Below, in pieces: positions 30,391 to 42,025 of a stretch of 64,000 nucleotides of DNA. The notes beneath the pieces were generated by a model, which was not told the origin of the DNA, did not search any database, and saw only the letters and a list, made by a program, of their open reading frames with translations. Made by a program: the position numbers and the translations under genes. The stretch comes from Desulfuribacillus stibiiarsenatis (GTDB lineage Bacteria; Bacillota; Bacilli; Desulfuribacillales; Desulfuribacillaceae), in the NCBI RefSeq assembly GCF_001742305.1, contig NZ_MJAT01000005.1, positions 27,786 to 91,785 on the forward strand, given 5' to 3'. The stretch's first letter is position 1. Each line of letters starts with the position of its first letter.

Positions 30391-32463
30391 GTGGCCAGAC
30401 AATTCTCGCTTGAAAGAACTCGTAACATCGGAATTATGGCTCACATCGACGCTGGTAAGACGACAACAACTGAGAGAATTCTGTTCTACACAGGTCGTCT
30501 TCACAAAATCGGTGAAGTTCATGATGGTGCCGCTACAATGGACTGGATGGAACAAGAGCAAGAGCGTGGTATCACAATAACTTCTGCTGCAACTACTGCA
30601 CAATGGAAAGAGCATCGCATCAATATCATTGACACACCTGGACACGTAGACTTCACAGTTGAAGTTGAACGTTCATTGCGTGTTCTTGATGGAGCTGTAG
30701 GTGTATTCTGTGCTAAGGGTGGGGTTGAACCTCAGTCTGAAACAGTTTGGAGACAAGCAGATAAGTACCACGTTCCTCGTATTGGCTATGTTAACAAGAT
30801 GGATATCATGGGTGCTGACTTCTATAGAGCAGTATCAATGATGCGCGATCGTTTAAAAGCTAATGCAGTTCCTGTTCAATTACCAATTGGAGCCGAGGAT
30901 ACATTCCAAGGAATCATAGATTTGATTGAAATGAAAGCTTACATCTATCTTGATGACTTAGGCACTCAAAGTGAAGCTCGTGAAATCCCTGCCGATCTTA
31001 AGGATAAAGCAGATGAATATCGTGGGATTCTTTTAGATGCTGTCGCAGAGTTAGATGAAGAGCTTATGATGAAATACCTTGAAGGTGAAGAGCTTACGAA
31101 TGAAGAAATTAAAGTAGCCCTTCGCAAAGGAACATGTAATGTTCAAATCACTCCTGTTTTCTGCGGATCTTCTTATAAGAATAAAGGTGTACAATTCTTA
31201 CTTGATGGTGTTATTGCTTACATGCCTGCACCAACAGATGTACCAGACATTAAAGGTACATTAGAAGATGAAGTAGAAGCAGTTCGCAAATCTAGTGACT
31301 CTGAACCTTTCGCAGCATTAGCATTTAAGATTATGACTGACCCATTCGTTGGTAGATTAACATTCTTCCGCGTTTACTCAGGAACTATCGAAAGCGGTTC
31401 TTACGTATTGAACTCTACTAAGAACAAGCGCGAGCGTTTAGGTCGTATTCTGCAAATGCACGCAAACCACCGTGAAGAAATCAAAACGGTTTACTCTGGT
31501 GACATTGCTGCAGCAGTAGGATTGAAAGATACAACAACTGGTGACACACTATGTGACGAAAAGAACCCAATTGTTCTTGAGTCAATGGTATTCCCTGATC
31601 CAGTAATCGACGTAGCAATCGAGCCAAAATCAAAAGCTGACCACGATAAGATGTCAATCGCTCTTAACAAGCTGGCAGAAGAAGATCCAACGTTCAGAAC
31701 GCATACGGACGAAGAAACAGGTCAAACAATTATCTCTGGTATGGGTGAGCTTCACCTTGAGATTATCGTTGACCGTATGATGAGAGAATTCAAAGTACAA
31801 GCTGATGTAGGTAAGCCACAGGTAGCTTACAGAGAAACTTTCCGCTCTAGCGCGAAGGTTGAAGGTAAGTTCGTTCGACAATCAGGTGGACGTGGACAAT
31901 TCGGTCACGTTTGGGTTGAGTTCGAGCCACAAGAGCAAGGTAAGGGATATGAGTTTATTAACAAGGTAGTGGGTGGAGCAATTCCTAAGGAATACATCCC
32001 TGCAGTTGATGCTGGTATCAAAGAATCTCTACAAAACGGTGTACTAGCGGGTTACCCACTAGTAGACGTAAAAGCAACACTCGTAGATGGATCTTACCAT
32101 GATGTTGACTCATCAGAAATGGCATTCAAAATTGCTGGTTCGATGGCGTTAAAAGCAGCGAAGGTTAAGTGCGACCCTGTTCTTTTAGAGCCAATCATGA
32201 AGGTTGAAGTAACGGTTCCTGAGGACTACATGGGAGATATCATGGGTGACGTAAACTCACGTCGTGGCCGTGTAGATGGAATGGAGACTCGTTCAGGTGC
32301 ATCTGTTGTAAGAGCATTTGTACCACTTTCTGAAATGTTCGGTTACTCTACAACTTTACGTTCAAAAACACAAGGTCGTGGAGTATACTCTATGGAATTC
32401 GCTCATTATGAGCAAGTACCTAAGAACATTGCTGAAGAGATCATTAAGAAGACACAAGGCTAA
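30391..32463 (+). CDS. fusA: Elongation factor G
   Basis: The 690-residue GTPase shows [15 protein letters not shown] (P-loop), [14 protein letters not shown] (switch I), DTPGHVDFT and NKMD, and domains II-V up to the end. It drives ribosomal translocation. Start GTG 30391 follows AAGGAGG. Hairpin 32470-32488 (GCATAAT/ATTATGC) lies between it and tuf, with no clear promoter in the gap. Confidence 0.99.
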   Translation: MARQFSLERTRNIGIMAHIDAGKTTTTERILFYTGRLHKIGEVHDGAATMDWMEQEQERGITITSAATTAQWKEHRINIIDTPGHVDFTVEVERSLRVLDGAVGVFCAKGGVEPQSETVWRQADKYHVPRIGYVNKMDIMGADFYRAVSMMRDRLKANAVPVQLPIGAEDTFQGIIDLIEMKAYIYLDDLGTQSEAREIPADLKDKADEYRGILLDAVAELDEELMMKYLEGEELTNEEIKVALRKGTCNVQITPVFCGSSYKNKGVQFLLDGVIAYMPAPTDVPDIKGTLEDEVEAVRKSSDSEPFAALAFKIMTDPFVGRLTFFRVYSGTIESGSYVLNSTKNKRERLGRILQMHANHREEIKTVYSGDIAAAVGLKDTTTGDTLCDEKNPIVLESMVFPDPVIDVAIEPKSKADHDKMSIALNKLAEEDPTFRTHTDEETGQTIISGMGELHLEIIVDRMMREFKVQADVGKPQVAYRETFRSSAKVEGKFVRQSGGRGQFGHVWVEFEPQEQGKGYEFINKVVGGAIPKEYIPAVDAGIKESLQNGVLAGYPLVDVKATLVDGSYHDVDSSEMAFKIAGSMALKAAKVKCDPVLLEPIMKVEVTVPEDYMGDIMGDVNSRRGRVDGMETRSGASVVRAFVPLSEMFGYSTTLRSKTQGRGVYSMEFAHYEQVPKNIAEEIIKKTQG

Positions 32464-32552
32464 TAATAAGCATAATCTTAAATTATGCTACATGATTTAA
32501 GAAAACATAGAAAATCAAATTATTCAAAAATATTAAGGAGTGAATGTTTACA

Positions 32553-33743
32553 ATGGCAAAAGCTAAATTTGAAAGAAATAAGCCACATTGCAACGTTGGT
32601 ACAATCGGACACGTTGACCATGGTAAAACTACTTTAACAGCTGCTATTACAACAGTATTAGCAACTCGCGGTTTCGCAAAAGCTATGGACTACGGTTCAA
32701 TCGACGCTGCTCCAGAAGAGCGCGAGCGCGGTATCACAATTTCTACTGCACACGTTGAGTATGAAACTGAAAATCGTCACTATGCACACGTTGACTGCCC
32801 AGGCCATGCTGACTATGTTAAAAACATGATCACTGGAGCTGCTCAAATGGACGGAGCGATCTTAGTAGTATCTGCTGCTGATGGTCCAATGCCACAAACT
32901 CGTGAGCACATCCTTCTTTCTCGCCAAGTAGGCGTACCTCACATCGTTGTATTCTTAAACAAGTGCGACATGGTTGATGATGAAGAACTACTTGAGTTAG
33001 TAGAAATGGAAGTACGTGACCTATTATCTGAGTATGAATTCCCTGGAGACGATATTCCAATCGTTAAGGGTTCTGCTTTAAAAGCATTAGAAGATCCAAC
33101 TGGTGAGTGGGCTGCTAAAATCGACGAGCTAATGGCTGCTGTTGATAGCTACATTCCACAACCAGAGCGTCAAAAAGACAAGCCTTTCTTAATGCCTGTT
33201 GAGGACGTGTTCTCAATCACTGGTCGTGGTACAGTTGCTACTGGTCGTGTTGAGCGTGGACAGCTTAAGACAACTGACGAAGTTGCAGTTGTAGGACTTA
33301 AGGAAGAAACTAAGAAGTATGTTTGCACAGGAATCGAAATGTTCCGTAAGATTCTTGATTATGCAGAAGCTGGTGACAACATCGGTGCATTACTTCGTGG
33401 TGTTGACCGTAAAGATATCGAGCGTGGTCAAGTATTATGTAAGCCAGGTTCAATCACTCCACACACTCAATTCGTTGGAGAAATCTACGTATTAAGTAAA
33501 GAAGAAGGTGGACGTCATACTCCATTCTTCGCTAACTACCGTCCTCAGTTCTACTTCCGTACAACTGATGTAACTGGTATCATCACATTACCAGAAGGTT
33601 CTGAAATGGTAATGCCTGGTGACAACGTAAACCTAACAGTAGACCTAATTGCACCAATCGCTATCGAAGAAGGAACTCGTTTCGCGATTCGTGAAGGTGG
33701 ACGTACAGTTGGAGCAGGCGTTGTAACTAAAATCCTTAAGTAA
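32553..33743 (+). CDS. tuf: Elongation factor Tu
   Basis: The 396-residue GTPase has [38 protein letters not shown] and NKCD. It delivers aminoacyl-tRNA to the ribosome. ATG 32553 follows AAGGAGTGAATG; a codon at 32544 would add three residues without a better ribosome site. Codon use is strongly biased, as expected for very high expression. A terminator follows. Confidence 0.99.
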   Translation: MAKAKFERNKPHCNVGTIGHVDHGKTTLTAAITTVLATRGFAKAMDYGSIDAAPEERERGITISTAHVEYETENRHYAHVDCPGHADYVKNMITGAAQMDGAILVVSAADGPMPQTREHILLSRQVGVPHIVVFLNKCDMVDDEELLELVEMEVRDLLSEYEFPGDDIPIVKGSALKALEDPTGEWAAKIDELMAAVDSYIPQPERQKDKPFLMPVEDVFSITGRGTVATGRVERGQLKTTDEVAVVGLKEETKKYVCTGIEMFRKILDYAEAGDNIGALLRGVDRKDIERGQVLCKPGSITPHTQFVGEIYVLSKEEGGRHTPFFANYRPQFYFRTTDVTGIITLPEGSEMVMPGDNVNLTVDLIAPIAIEEGTRFAIREGGRTVGAGVVTKILK

Positions 33744-33778
33744 TAATTCAATAACTAAGAGTGCCTAAAGCATTCTAG

Positions 33779-33810
33779 AAACTACTGAGATGATTCTCGG
33801 TAGTTTTTTT
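33779..33810 (+). terminator. Terminator after tuf
   Basis: AAACTACTGAGA (33779-33790), loop TGAT, TCTCGGTAGTTT (33795-33806) with one G-U pair, and a run of T to 33810. Confidence 0.9.
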
Positions 33811-33916
33811 ATTGTAGGTAGTTTTTGTTGACTGAAGGGATTCCCTTAACACGCACGTCTAAAGATATATGCACAGTTAAAACAAAGGATTTTAATAGGA
33901 AAGAGTAGGCGTAATC

Positions 33917-34099
33917 ATGAAGACGTGGAAAGTTGGAAGAATTACTTTAGGTTTGTTTTTAACAGGTATTACTAGCCTTATTATCTTTACTGTACAATCA
34001 GTTGGAGTATTACCTATGATTAAAGATGCTATAACAAGAACTCGTCATTCAATTGAAATTAATAAAACAATCGAAATAACTGAAAGAGCACAGGATTAG
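33917..34099 (+). CDS. Hypothetical small membrane protein
   Basis: A 60-residue frame begins WKVGRITLGLFLTGITSLIIF, one hydrophobic helix with the W-x-VG-x2-(T/S)-LG pattern seen at the start of LiaF/LiaI-like and DUF5668 membrane proteins, and ends in a short polar tail. The ribosome site is weak (AGGAAAGAGTAGG). It stands alone between the tuf terminator and a gene-poor gap. It may be a small membrane protein or a remnant of a longer one; a function is not assigned. Confidence 0.45.
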   Translation: MKTWKVGRITLGLFLTGITSLIIFTVQSVGVLPMIKDAITRTRHSIEINKTIEITERAQD

Positions 34100-34214
34100 A
34101 ATTGCAAATACTAAATAGCAATATTACTATCCAACAATAAATCTTCAACAATAATCTTCAATTAATAAATCTTCAATAAAAAAACTAATATATAATAACA
34201 ATAAGTATAAGAAA

Positions 34215-34260
34215 TATATAGAAATAGGATCGGTTCTAAATCCGATCCTATTTCTATATA
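34215..34260 (-). terminator. Long perfect inverted repeat, terminator-like mainly for the minus strand
   Basis: A 19-bp perfect stem (34215-34233 with 34242-34260) with an 8-base loop. Read on the minus strand it is followed by the T-rich sequence TTTCTTATACTTATT; on the plus strand by TGTAATTGAG. It therefore fits best as the end of a minus-strand transcript. Confidence 0.6.
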
Positions 34261-34626
34261 TGTAATTGAGATCTAATCTTTAATCATAGCATCTAAATCA
34301 ACTCACAATCATCGACTCAGACGTGGGAGTTTACCGTCTTCCCAAAGACTGTATTCAACACCCTTCTTTACAATGAGCAACTTCGCGTAACATCCAGTGC
34401 TTAGTGAACATTCGATCAGCTCCTTTCTAAAAATAAGGCTTACTTCATTATATAAAATATTAGGAAAAACATGCATGGTTTTATGTGTAATCAAGAGATT
34501 TATCTCAGCGGCATTTCTAATACTCCCGCTTTTATAAGTGTGAGGTAAGTGCCGCCAAGCTTCGAAATAAGTGCAACTAAAGTTCAGGTGGAGTAAAAAA
34601 TCCATCTGAACTAAGTTTTCATTATA
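34261..34626 (-). other. Possible minus-strand small RNA or short-peptide locus
   Basis: A TATAAT (minus strand, 34626-34621) is followed by a 12-bp hairpin (34612-34581), about 200 bases of mixed sequence, a strong ribosome site AGAAAGGAG, and an ATG at about 34410. That ATG opens an 18-residue frame, MFTKHWMLREVAHCKEGC. The long inverted repeat 34260-34215 ends the unit. An overlapping 98-residue minus frame starts inside the hairpin and is less likely. No family is recognised, and this may be a mobile-element remnant. Confidence 0.35.
34581..34612. repeat. 12-bp inverted repeat
   Basis: AGTTCAGGTGGA, loop GTAAAAAA, TCCATCTGAACT with one G-U pair. Next to it lies ATAAGTGCAACTAA (34567-34580), a 14-mer found again at 50640-50653. 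Confidence 0.7.
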
Positions 34627-34664
34627 GCCTGTATAAAATACTTAAAAAATATTTAAGAAAAAAC

Positions 34665-34693
34665 TTGCGTAAAACTATGCATTAGTATATAAT
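34665..34693 (+). promoter_or_regulatory. Promoter of the S10 operon
   Basis: TTGCGT (34665-34670), 17-base spacer, perfect TATAAT (34688-34693). It precedes a 120-base structured leader and rpsJ. Confidence 0.8.
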
Positions 34694-34699
34694 TTGATA

Positions 34700-35132
<433 letters not shown>

Positions 35133-35245
35133 GGACTTGCATAACTAGTAATCCTAGCAAGCAAGAACAATAACTTTAGAAACTACTATACTTAAGAGTA
35201 TGTTTCAAATAAAGCAAACATGCAATAAAACTGGGAGGTGCAAGC

Positions 35246-35878
35246 ATGACAAAAGGAATCTTAGGCAAAAAACTTGGTATGACTCAAGTTTTCGGCGAAA
35301 ACGGTCAAGTGTTTCCTGTGACTGTAATCGAAGCTGGACCTTGCGTAGTATTACAAAAGAAGACAATTGAGACTGATGGTTACGAAGCAATCCAAATAGG
35401 TTTTGGTGATCAAAAAGAACACCGCACAAACAAGCCTAATCTTGGACACTTCAAAAAAGCAGGATCCACTCCTAAGCGCTTCGTGAAAGAAGTAAGAGGA
35501 GTTAATCTAAGCGAGTATGAAGTAGGTAAAGCGGTTACAGTTGAAATCTTTGAAGCTGGTGAAATGGTTGATGTAACTGGTACATCAAAGGGTAAAGGTT
35601 TCCAAGGATCAATTAAACGCCATAACTTCTCTCGTGGACCAATGGCACACGGATCTCGTTATCACCGTGGACCGGGATCATTAGGATCGATTGACCCTAT
35701 GCGCGTTTTCAAAGGTAGACCACTACCTGGCCGTATGGGTGGCGAAAAAGTTACTGTACAAAACCTTCAAATCGTGAAGATTGATACAGAGCGCAACTTA
35801 CTTCTAATTAAAGGTGCGATTCCAGGCCCTAAAAAGTCAGAAGTTATAATCAAACAAGCGCTGAAAAGCTCGAAATAA
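35246..35878 (+). CDS. rplC: 50S ribosomal protein L3
   Basis: The 210-residue protein has [17 protein letters not shown] at the start and the long loop [36 protein letters not shown] that reaches the peptidyl transferase centre. A GGGAGGTG site precedes the ATG. The 113-base gap from rpsJ shows no clear promoter. Confidence 0.98.
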   Translation: MTKGILGKKLGMTQVFGENGQVFPVTVIEAGPCVVLQKKTIETDGYEAIQIGFGDQKEHRTNKPNLGHFKKAGSTPKRFVKEVRGVNLSEYEVGKAVTVEIFEAGEMVDVTGTSKGKGFQGSIKRHNFSRGPMAHGSRYHRGPGSLGSIDPMRVFKGRPLPGRMGGEKVTVQNLQIVKIDTERNLLLIKGAIPGPKKSEVIIKQALKSSK

Positions 35879-35908
35879 GTAATTTTGTTCAGAAAGGAGG
35901 ACTCGTAA

Positions 35909-36532
35909 ATGCCTAAAGTAGCATTATACAACGTAAATGGAGATCAAGTGGGCGAAATCGAGCTAAGTGAAAGCGTATTTGGTATAGAGCCAAATAAAAG
36001 CGTAATCTTTGATGCAGTAGTTATGCAACAAGCAACGTTACGTCGTGGAACACATGCCGTTAAAAATCGTTCAGCAGTAAGAGGTGGAGGCCGTAAACCT
36101 TGGAAACAAAAAGGTACAGGTCGCGCTCGTCAAGGTACAATTCGTGCGCCACAATGGAAGGGCGGCGGAGTAGTATTTGGACCAACTCCTCGTAGTTATG
36201 CATATAAGTTACCGAAGAAAGTTCGTAGATTAGCGTTAAAATCAGCTCTTTCTTTAAAAGTATTAAATGATGAAATTATGGTATTAGATCAATTACACTT
36301 TGATGCACCTAAAACAAAAGAAATGATTAAGGTGTTAAGCAACTTAAAAGTAACGGATAAGACTCTTGTAGTTGGTGTAGATGAAGATATTAACCTATAT
36401 CTATCAGCTCGCAACATCCCTGGAGTGAAATTTGTTCAAGCAACTGGCATTAACGTTCTAGATCTAGTTGGTCATGACAAGCTTATCATTACTAAAGACG
36501 CTGTTTCCAAAGTGGAGGAGGTGTTTGCGTAA
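35909..36532 (+). CDS. rplD: 50S ribosomal protein L4
   Basis: The 207-residue protein has the extended loop [30 protein letters not shown] that lines the exit tunnel. L4 is the usual autoregulator of S10 operons. The ATG follows AAAGGAGG. Its TAA overlaps the rplW ATG by one base (TAATG), so the two are coupled. Confidence 0.98.
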   Translation: MPKVALYNVNGDQVGEIELSESVFGIEPNKSVIFDAVVMQQATLRRGTHAVKNRSAVRGGGRKPWKQKGTGRARQGTIRAPQWKGGGVVFGPTPRSYAYKLPKKVRRLALKSALSLKVLNDEIMVLDQLHFDAPKTKEMIKVLSNLKVTDKTLVVGVDEDINLYLSARNIPGVKFVQATGINVLDLVGHDKLIITKDAVSKVEEVFA

Positions 36533-36822
36533 TGAAAAATCCTCGTGATATCATTAAGAGACCAATCGTTACTGAACAGTCAAGTGCGTTAATGGAGCAC
36601 AACAAGTACACATTCGAGGTTGACAAAAAGGCGAACAAAACAGAGATTAAGCAAGCAATCGAAACAATCTTTGGTGTGAAAGTCTTAGAAGTTAACACTT
36701 TAAATGTAAAAGCAAAACCAAAGCGCTATGGTAGATTCTCTGGATATACAAGCGTTTGGAAAAAGGCAGTAGTTACTTTATCAGCTGATTCTAAAGCAAT
36801 CGAGTTTTTCGAGGGCGTATAA
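36532..36822 (+). CDS. rplW: 50S ribosomal protein L23
   Basis: The 96-residue protein begins with [17 protein letters not shown] and has [21 protein letters not shown]23 lies at the tunnel exit and docks trigger factor and SRP. The start shares one base with the rplD stop, after GGAGGTG. Confidence 0.98.
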   Translation: MKNPRDIIKRPIVTEQSSALMEHNKYTFEVDKKANKTEIKQAIETIFGVKVLEVNTLNVKAKPKRYGRFSGYTSVWKKAVVTLSADSKAIEFFEGV

Positions 36823-36900
36823 TCACTAGATTAGTAAAAGTTATAAGATAAGTGGATACCACTGGAATATACGAAATGAATAACAAAGGAGGGATAATCC

Positions 36901-37731
36901 ATGGGTATTAAAAAGTACAAACCGACATCACCTGGTCGTAGAAATATGACAGCGTCTGACTTTGCTGAAATTACTACAGACCAACCAGAAAAATCTCTTC
37001 TTGCTCCTTTAACGAAGAAGGGTGGACGTAACAACCAAGGTAAACTTACAGTTCGTCATCAAGGTGGTGGACATAAGCGTAAATACCGTATCATCGACTT
37101 TAAAAGAACGAAAGATGGTATACCAGGCAAGGTTGCTACAATCGAGTACGATCCAAACCGTACATCTAATATCGCTCTTATCAACTATGCCGATGGAGAA
37201 AAGAGATATATCTTAGCCCCTAAGGGATTAAAAGTTGGGGACGTTATTATGTCAGGACCACAGGCTGATATCAAAACAGGAAACGCACTACCATTAAAGA
37301 ACATCCCTGTAGGTTCAGTCATTCATAATATCGAGCTTAAGCCAGGTAAAGGTGGACAATTAGTTCGTTCTGCAGGAACTTCAGCGCAATTACTTGCGAA
37401 AGAAGGAGACTATGCAACAGTTCGTCTAACTTCTGGGGAAATGCGTTTAATCCATTCAGAGTGCCGCGCTTCCATCGGTCAAGTTGGAAACGTTGACCAT
37501 GAGCTTATCAACATTGGTAAAGCTGGTCGTAATCGTTGGTTAGGAAAGAGACCTACTGTTCGTGGGGTAGTAATGAACCCTGTAGATCACCCGCACGGTG
37601 GTGGTGAAGGTAAATCACCAATCGGACGTAAGGCTCCAGTTACTCCTTGGGGTAAGCCGACACTTGGACTTAAAACAAGAAAGAAAAATAAAGCATCAAC
37701 GAAGCACATCATTCGTAGACGCAAAAAATAA
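36901..37731 (+). CDS. rplB: 50S ribosomal protein L2
   Basis: The 276-residue protein has the [35 protein letters not shown] signature with the His essential for peptidyl transfer support. It is normal in length. A strong AAAGGAGGG site precedes the ATG. Two frame shadows overlap it and are not genes. Confidence 0.99.
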   Translation: MGIKKYKPTSPGRRNMTASDFAEITTDQPEKSLLAPLTKKGGRNNQGKLTVRHQGGGHKRKYRIIDFKRTKDGIPGKVATIEYDPNRTSNIALINYADGEKRYILAPKGLKVGDVIMSGPQADIKTGNALPLKNIPVGSVIHNIELKPGKGGQLVRSAGTSAQLLAKEGDYATVRLTSGEMRLIHSECRASIGQVGNVDHELINIGKAGRNRWLGKRPTVRGVVMNPVDHPHGGGEGKSPIGRKAPVTPWGKPTLGLKTRKKNKASTKHIIRRRKK

Positions 37732-37797
37732 CGCGATAAGAGAGCGGTTCGATTCTAAAGAGCGGACCGTCCGCTTGTCACGAAAGGAGGGTACTTT

Positions 37798-38079
37798 ATG
37801 GGACGTAGCTTGAAAAAAGGCCCATTTGCAGACGATCATCTAATGAAGAAAGTCGTCGATCAAAATGAGAAGAACGAAAAGAAAGTAATTAAGACTTGGT
37901 CTCGCCGTTCAACAATATTTCCTGACTTCATAGGCCATACAATCGCAGTATATGATGGACGCAAACACGTACCTGTTTATGTTTCTGAGGATATGGTCGG
38001 GCATAAATTAGGTGAATTTGCACCAACTCGTACCTACAGAGGCCATGCAGGAGACGAGAAAAAATCTGGAAAACGCTAA
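37798..38079 (+). CDS. rpsS: 30S ribosomal protein S19
   Basis: The 93-residue protein has [16 protein letters not shown] and the signature [18 protein letters not shown]. It binds 16S rRNA in the head with S13. The ATG follows AAAGGAGGG. Confidence 0.98.
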   Translation: MGRSLKKGPFADDHLMKKVVDQNEKNEKKVIKTWSRRSTIFPDFIGHTIAVYDGRKHVPVYVSEDMVGHKLGEFAPTRTYRGHAGDEKKSGKR

Positions 38080-38099
38080 GCTAGAGAGGAGGTTATCCC

Positions 38100-38441
38100 G
38101 TGGAAGTAAAAGCAGTTGCAAAATATGTTCGCATCGCTCCTCGTAAAGTTCGCCTTGTAGCAGATTTAATTCGTGGGAAAAGTATCGGAGAGGCGATTGC
38201 TATCCTTCGCCTTACACCTAAGGCTGCAACAGTAGCAGTGGAAAAAGTTGTTAAATCAGCGGTCGCAAATGCTGAACACAATAACAACTTGAACGTAGAT
38301 GAGTTAATTGTCAGTGAAATTCGCATCGATGAAGGTCCGACATTAAAGCGTTTCCGCCCACGCGCTCAAGGTAGAGCGAGCAGGATCAATAAACGCACAA
38401 GTCATATTAGTGTGAAAGTATCTGAGAAGAAGGAGGGATAA
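38100..38441 (+). CDS. rplV: 50S ribosomal protein L22
   Basis: The 113-residue protein has the [18 protein letters not shown] motif and the tunnel loop [20 protein letters not shown]. The loop keeps the residues altered in macrolide resistance. Start is GTG 38100 after GAGGAGG. Confidence 0.98.
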   Translation: MEVKAVAKYVRIAPRKVRLVADLIRGKSIGEAIAILRLTPKAATVAVEKVVKSAVANAEHNNNLNVDELIVSEIRIDEGPTLKRFRPRAQGRASRINKRTSHISVKVSEKKEG

Positions 38442-38444
38442 TGA

Positions 38445-39104
38445 GTGGGTCAAAAAGTTAGTCCGGTAGGATTGCGCGTAGGAATTATTAAGGATTGGGA
38501 ATCTAGATGGTATGCTGGGAAAGATTATGCAGATTTATTGCTTGAAGATATAGCAATTCGTAAATTCGTAAGCAAGCAATTAAAGGATGCTGCAGTTTCT
38601 AAGATTGAAATTGAGCGTGCAGCAAATCGTGTAAACGTAACAGTCTTTACTGCTAAGCCAGGTATGGTAATCGGTAAAGGTGGAAGTGAAGTAGAGAATC
38701 TTCGTCTTGCGTTAACAAAGATGACAAACAAAAAAGTACACATCAACATTAACGAGATTAAATATCCGGAATTGGATGCATTTTTAGTAGCTGTGTCTAT
38801 CGCACAACAACTTGAGCGTCGTGTATCTTTCCGTCGTGCTATGAAACAAGCAATTCAACGCACAATGCGTTCAGGAGCTAAAGGTATTCGTACCATGGTA
38901 TCTGGTCGTCTTGGTGGAGCTGACATTGCTCGTAGCGAAAGTTATAGCGAAGGTACAGTACCTCTTCATACATTGCGTGCAGATATTGATTACGCAACTT
39001 TCGAAGCAGATACAACATTCGGTAAGCTTGGTGTGAAAGTTTGGATCTATCGCGGTGAAGTACTTCCTACTAAGAATCGTAACAGTTCGGAAGGAGGCAA
39101 ATAA
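38445..39104 (+). CDS. rpsC: 30S ribosomal protein S3
   Basis: The 219-residue protein has a KH domain ([16 protein letters not shown]) and the C-terminal [35 protein letters not shown] block. It forms part of the mRNA entry site. Start is GTG 38445, three bases after the rplV stop, with GGAGGG inside the end of rplV. Confidence 0.98.
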   Translation: MGQKVSPVGLRVGIIKDWESRWYAGKDYADLLLEDIAIRKFVSKQLKDAAVSKIEIERAANRVNVTVFTAKPGMVIGKGGSEVENLRLALTKMTNKKVHININEIKYPELDAFLVAVSIAQQLERRVSFRRAMKQAIQRTMRSGAKGIRTMVSGRLGGADIARSESYSEGTVPLHTLRADIDYATFEADTTFGKLGVKVWIYRGEVLPTKNRNSSEGGK

Positions 39105-39106
39105 AC

Positions 39107-39541
39107 ATGTTATTACCAAAGCGCGTAAAATACCGCAGAGAACACCGTGGACGTATGAAGGGTGAAGCAAAAGGCGGGAAAGAAATAGCTTTCGGTGAAT
39201 ATGGTTTACAAGCTTTAGAGCCAGCATGGATTACAAATCGTCAAATCGAGGCAGCTCGTATTGCGATGACTCGTTATATCCGTCGTGGTGGTAAAGTATG
39301 GATCAAAATATTCCCATCAAAGCCAGTAACACAAAAGCCTGCTGAGACACGCATGGGTAGTGGTAAAGGTTCTCCGGAACATTGGGTAGCTGTAGTAAAG
39401 CCAGGAAGAATTATGTTCGAATTAGCAGGTGTTCCTGAAGAAACAGCTAGAGAAGCACTACGTCTTGCATCTCACAAATTGCCTATCAAAACAAAGTTTG
39501 TAAAACGAGATGAAATGGGTGGTGACACAAATGAAAGTTAA
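39107..39541 (+). CDS. rplP: 50S ribosomal protein L16
   Basis: The 144-residue protein begins [15 protein letters not shown] and has [19 protein letters not shown]. It sits near the A-site tRNA. It overlaps rpmC by 11 bases and follows rpsC by two bases, with GGAGGCAA as ribosome site. Confidence 0.98.
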   Translation: MLLPKRVKYRREHRGRMKGEAKGGKEIAFGEYGLQALEPAWITNRQIEAARIAMTRYIRRGGKVWIKIFPSKPVTQKPAETRMGSGKGSPEHWVAVVKPGRIMFELAGVPEETAREALRLASHKLPIKTKFVKRDEMGGDTNES

Positions 39542-39731
39542 TGACTTTCGAAATATGACCACTGCTGAAATAGAGCAAAAGATTACAACCTATAAAGAGG
39601 AACTGTTTAACCTCCGTTTTCAAATTGCTACTGGGCAATTAGATAATCCTATGCGTATCCGCGAGGTTCGCAAAAATATCGCCCGTGCAAAAACGATCCT
39701 AAGAGAAAGAGAATTAGGAATTAACGCCTAA
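39531..39731 (+). CDS. rpmC: 50S ribosomal protein L29
   Basis: The 66-residue helical-hairpin protein has [45 protein letters not shown] use ATG 39531, which overlaps the end of rplP; an in-frame codon at 39510 would add seven residues with no ribosome site. Confidence 0.97.
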   Translation: MKVNDFRNMTTAEIEQKITTYKEELFNLRFQIATGQLDNPMRIREVRKNIARAKTILRERELGINA

Positions 39732-39760
39732 TCTTTGAAAAACGAAAGGAGGAACAAAAC

Positions 39761-40027
39761 ATGACAGAAGAGCGCAATCAACGCAAAGTGCGTGTCGGTA
39801 GAGTCGTAAGTGACAAAATGGATAAGACCATTGTTGTTGCAATAGAGACCTATGTAAATCACCCTCTTTATAACAAGCGCATCAAGAGCACGAAAAAATT
39901 CAAGGCTCATGATGAGAATAACGTAGCAAAAATTGGAGACCGTGTAAAAATCATGGAAACTCGTCCAATATCAAAAGACAAATGCTGGAGACTTGTAGAA
40001 GTCGTAGAGAAGGCAGTAATTATATAA
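39761..40027 (+). CDS. rpsQ: 30S ribosomal protein S17
   Basis: The 88-residue OB-fold protein has [19 protein letters not shown] and the signature [25 protein letters not shown]. It helps 16S 5'-domain assembly. AAAGGAGG precedes the ATG. Confidence 0.98.
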   Translation: MTEERNQRKVRVGRVVSDKMDKTIVVAIETYVNHPLYNKRIKSTKKFKAHDENNVAKIGDRVKIMETRPISKDKCWRLVEVVEKAVII

Positions 40028-40059
40028 CATTTTCCTGATTCCGAAGGGAGGGAATACTC

Positions 40060-40428
40060 GTGATTCAAACTCAAACAAGATTGCGTGTCGCTGACAATTC
40101 AGGCGCGAAAGAGCTTATGTGTATAAAAGTACTTGGTGGAACGAAGCGTAAATACGCGAACATTGGTGATGTTATCATCTGTTCAGTAAAGCAAGCAACA
40201 CCAGGAGGAGTTGTCAAAAAAGGAGACGTAGTGAAGGCAGTTGTGGTACGTACAGTTAGTGGCGTACGTCGTAACGACGGTTCATATATTCGTTTTGATG
40301 AAAACGCAGCAGTTATTATTAACGACGCTAAAAACCCAAGAGGTACTCGTATATTCGGACCTGTTGCTCGTGAGTTAAGAGATAGTAATTTCATGCGTAT
40401 CATTTCACTAGCTCCTGAGGTTCTATAA
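40060..40428 (+). CDS. rplN: 50S ribosomal protein L14
   Basis: The 122-residue protein has [22 protein letters not shown] and [28 protein letters not shown]. It forms bridge B8 with 16S rRNA. Start is GTG 40060 after AAGGGAGGG. Confidence 0.98.
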   Translation: MIQTQTRLRVADNSGAKELMCIKVLGGTKRKYANIGDVIICSVKQATPGGVVKKGDVVKAVVVRTVSGVRRNDGSYIRFDENAAVIINDAKNPRGTRIFGPVARELRDSNFMRIISLAPEVL

Positions 40429-40455
40429 TTCAAAGAGCAGGTAGGAGGTGCAACT

Positions 40456-40779
40456 GTGGCTAAAATGCACGTTAAAAAAGGTGATGAAGTAGTAGTAATC
40501 GCTGGTAAAGATAAAGGCAAAAAAGGAAGAGTGTTAACAGCATTCCCTACAGACTCAAAAGTTCTAGTAGAGGGCGTTAACATGGTGAAGAAGCACGCTC
40601 GTCCTTCACAGCAAAATCCACAAGGTGGAATCCTAACTCAAGAAGCTCCGATCCACGTTTCTAACGTAATGATCGCAGATCCTAAGACTGGAGCTCCAAC
40701 TCGAGTAGGAAAAAGCATCTTAAACGATGGTAAAAAAGTAAGGATCGCTAAAAAATCAGGCGAAGCAATAGATAAGTAG
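40456..40779 (+). CDS. rplX: 50S ribosomal protein L24
   Basis: The 107-residue protein has the KOW motif [19 protein letters not shown] and [18 protein letters not shown]. It is an assembly-initiator protein of the 50S subunit. Start is GTG 40456 after AGGAGGTG. Confidence 0.98.
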   Translation: MAKMHVKKGDEVVVIAGKDKGKKGRVLTAFPTDSKVLVEGVNMVKKHARPSQQNPQGGILTQEAPIHVSNVMIADPKTGAPTRVGKSILNDGKKVRIAKKSGEAIDK

Positions 40780-40811
40780 TAGACTCTCTTGCACGAAAGG
40801 AGGTAACACCT

Positions 40812-41351
40812 ATGAATAGATTAAAAGAAAAATATCAAAGCGACGTACAAACAGCTCTGATGGAGAAGTTCGGTTATACAAGCGTGATGCAAGCTCCTCG
40901 TTTGCAAAAAGTAGTAATTAACATGGGCCTTGGTGAAGCAGTTCAAAATCCTAAGATTTTAGACTCTGCAGTACAAGAACTAACGTTAATTTCTGGCCAA
41001 AAGCCTGTTGTAACGAAAGCAAAGAAATCAATCGCTGGTTTTAAAATCCGTGAGGGTATGCCAATCGGTTGCAAAGTAACTTTACGCGGACAACGCATGT
41101 TCGAGTTTTTAGATAAATTATTTAACGTTGCATTACCACGTGTAAGAGACTTCCGTGGTGTTTCCAAAAAAGGATTTGACGGAAGAGGAAACTATACACT
41201 TGGTATTAAAGAACAACTAATATTCCCAGAAATCGAATACGATAAAGTTGATAAAGTTCGAGGAATGGACATTGTTATTGTTACGACTGCAAATACTGAT
41301 GAAGAGGGCAGAGAATTACTAACACTTATGGGAATGCCATTTGTTAAGTAA
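40812..41351 (+). CDS. rplE: 50S ribosomal protein L5
   Basis: The 179-residue protein has [18 protein letters not shown] and the [15 protein letters not shown] segment. It binds 5S rRNA and contacts P-site tRNA. AAAGGAGGT precedes the ATG. Confidence 0.98.
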   Translation: MNRLKEKYQSDVQTALMEKFGYTSVMQAPRLQKVVINMGLGEAVQNPKILDSAVQELTLISGQKPVVTKAKKSIAGFKIREGMPIGCKVTLRGQRMFEFLDKLFNVALPRVRDFRGVSKKGFDGRGNYTLGIKEQLIFPEIEYDKVDKVRGMDIVIVTTANTDEEGRELLTLMGMPFVK

Positions 41352-41386
41352 TTAAACCCACCAACCCAATAAGGAGGGATTACGTA

Positions 41387-41572
41387 GTGGCAAAAAAGTC
41401 AATGATCGTAAAATCGAACCGACCACAAAAGTTCAAAGTTCGTGAATATACGCGTTGTAAGAACTGCGGTAGGCCTCATGCAGTATTACGCAAATTTAAA
41501 CTGTGCCGTATTTGTTTCCGAGAGTTTGCTTACAAAGGGCAAATCCCAGGAGTCAAAAAAGCTAGTTGGTAA
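41387..41572 (+). CDS. rpsN: 30S ribosomal protein S14, zinc (type Z) form
   Basis: The 61-residue protein has two zinc pairs, CKNC and CRIC, so it is the short zinc-binding form. The zinc-free paralogue used in zinc starvation is not in this window. Start is GTG 41387 after AAGGAGGG. Confidence 0.97.
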   Translation: MAKKSMIVKSNRPQKFKVREYTRCKNCGRPHAVLRKFKLCRICFREFAYKGQIPGVKKASW

Positions 41573-41602
41573 TTTTGGGGGCTAAGGAAGGAGGTAAACA
41601 CT

Positions 41603-42001
41603 ATGACAATGACAGATCCTATTGCTGATATGCTGACTCGCATTCGCAATGCGAATACAGTAGGTCATAAAACAGTTGAAATACCAGGCTCTAACATCAA
41701 AAAGGCAATTGCTGATATTTTGAAGAACGAAGGATTTATCAGAGATTACGAGTTTATCGAGGACGGAAAACAAGGTATAATTCGTGCGTTCCTAAAATAT
41801 GGCGCAAGTGATGAGAAAGTTATTACAGGCCTTAAGAGAATTAGTAAGCCAGGTTTAAGAGTATATGCAGGGAAAGACGAGATGCCTAAGGTTCTTGGTG
41901 GACTTGGTATCGCGATCATATCTACATCACAAGGTTTAATCACAGATAAGCAAGCAAGAAAATTGAATGTTGGCGGAGAAGTGCTCGCCTACATTTGGTA
42001 A
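41603..42001 (+). CDS. rpsH: 30S ribosomal protein S8
   Basis: The 132-residue protein has [16 protein letters not shown] and the C-terminal [31 protein letters not shown] signature. It is a primary 16S binder; in E. coli it regulates the spc operon, which is not shown here. AAGGAGGT precedes the ATG. Confidence 0.98.
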   Translation: MTMTDPIADMLTRIRNANTVGHKTVEIPGSNIKKAIADILKNEGFIRDYEFIEDGKQGIIRAFLKYGASDEKVITGLKRISKPGLRVYAGKDEMPKVLGGLGIAIISTSQGLITDKQARKLNVGGEVLAYIW

Positions 42002-42025
42002 TACAGCTGGAATGGAGGTGCAGGA

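Noticed and set aside
34309..34605. 98-residue minus-strand frame between tuf and rpsJ
   Set aside because: Its start lies inside the loop of a 12-bp hairpin with no ribosome site, and no family features are seen. The shorter internal ATG after AGAAAGGAG is more credible.
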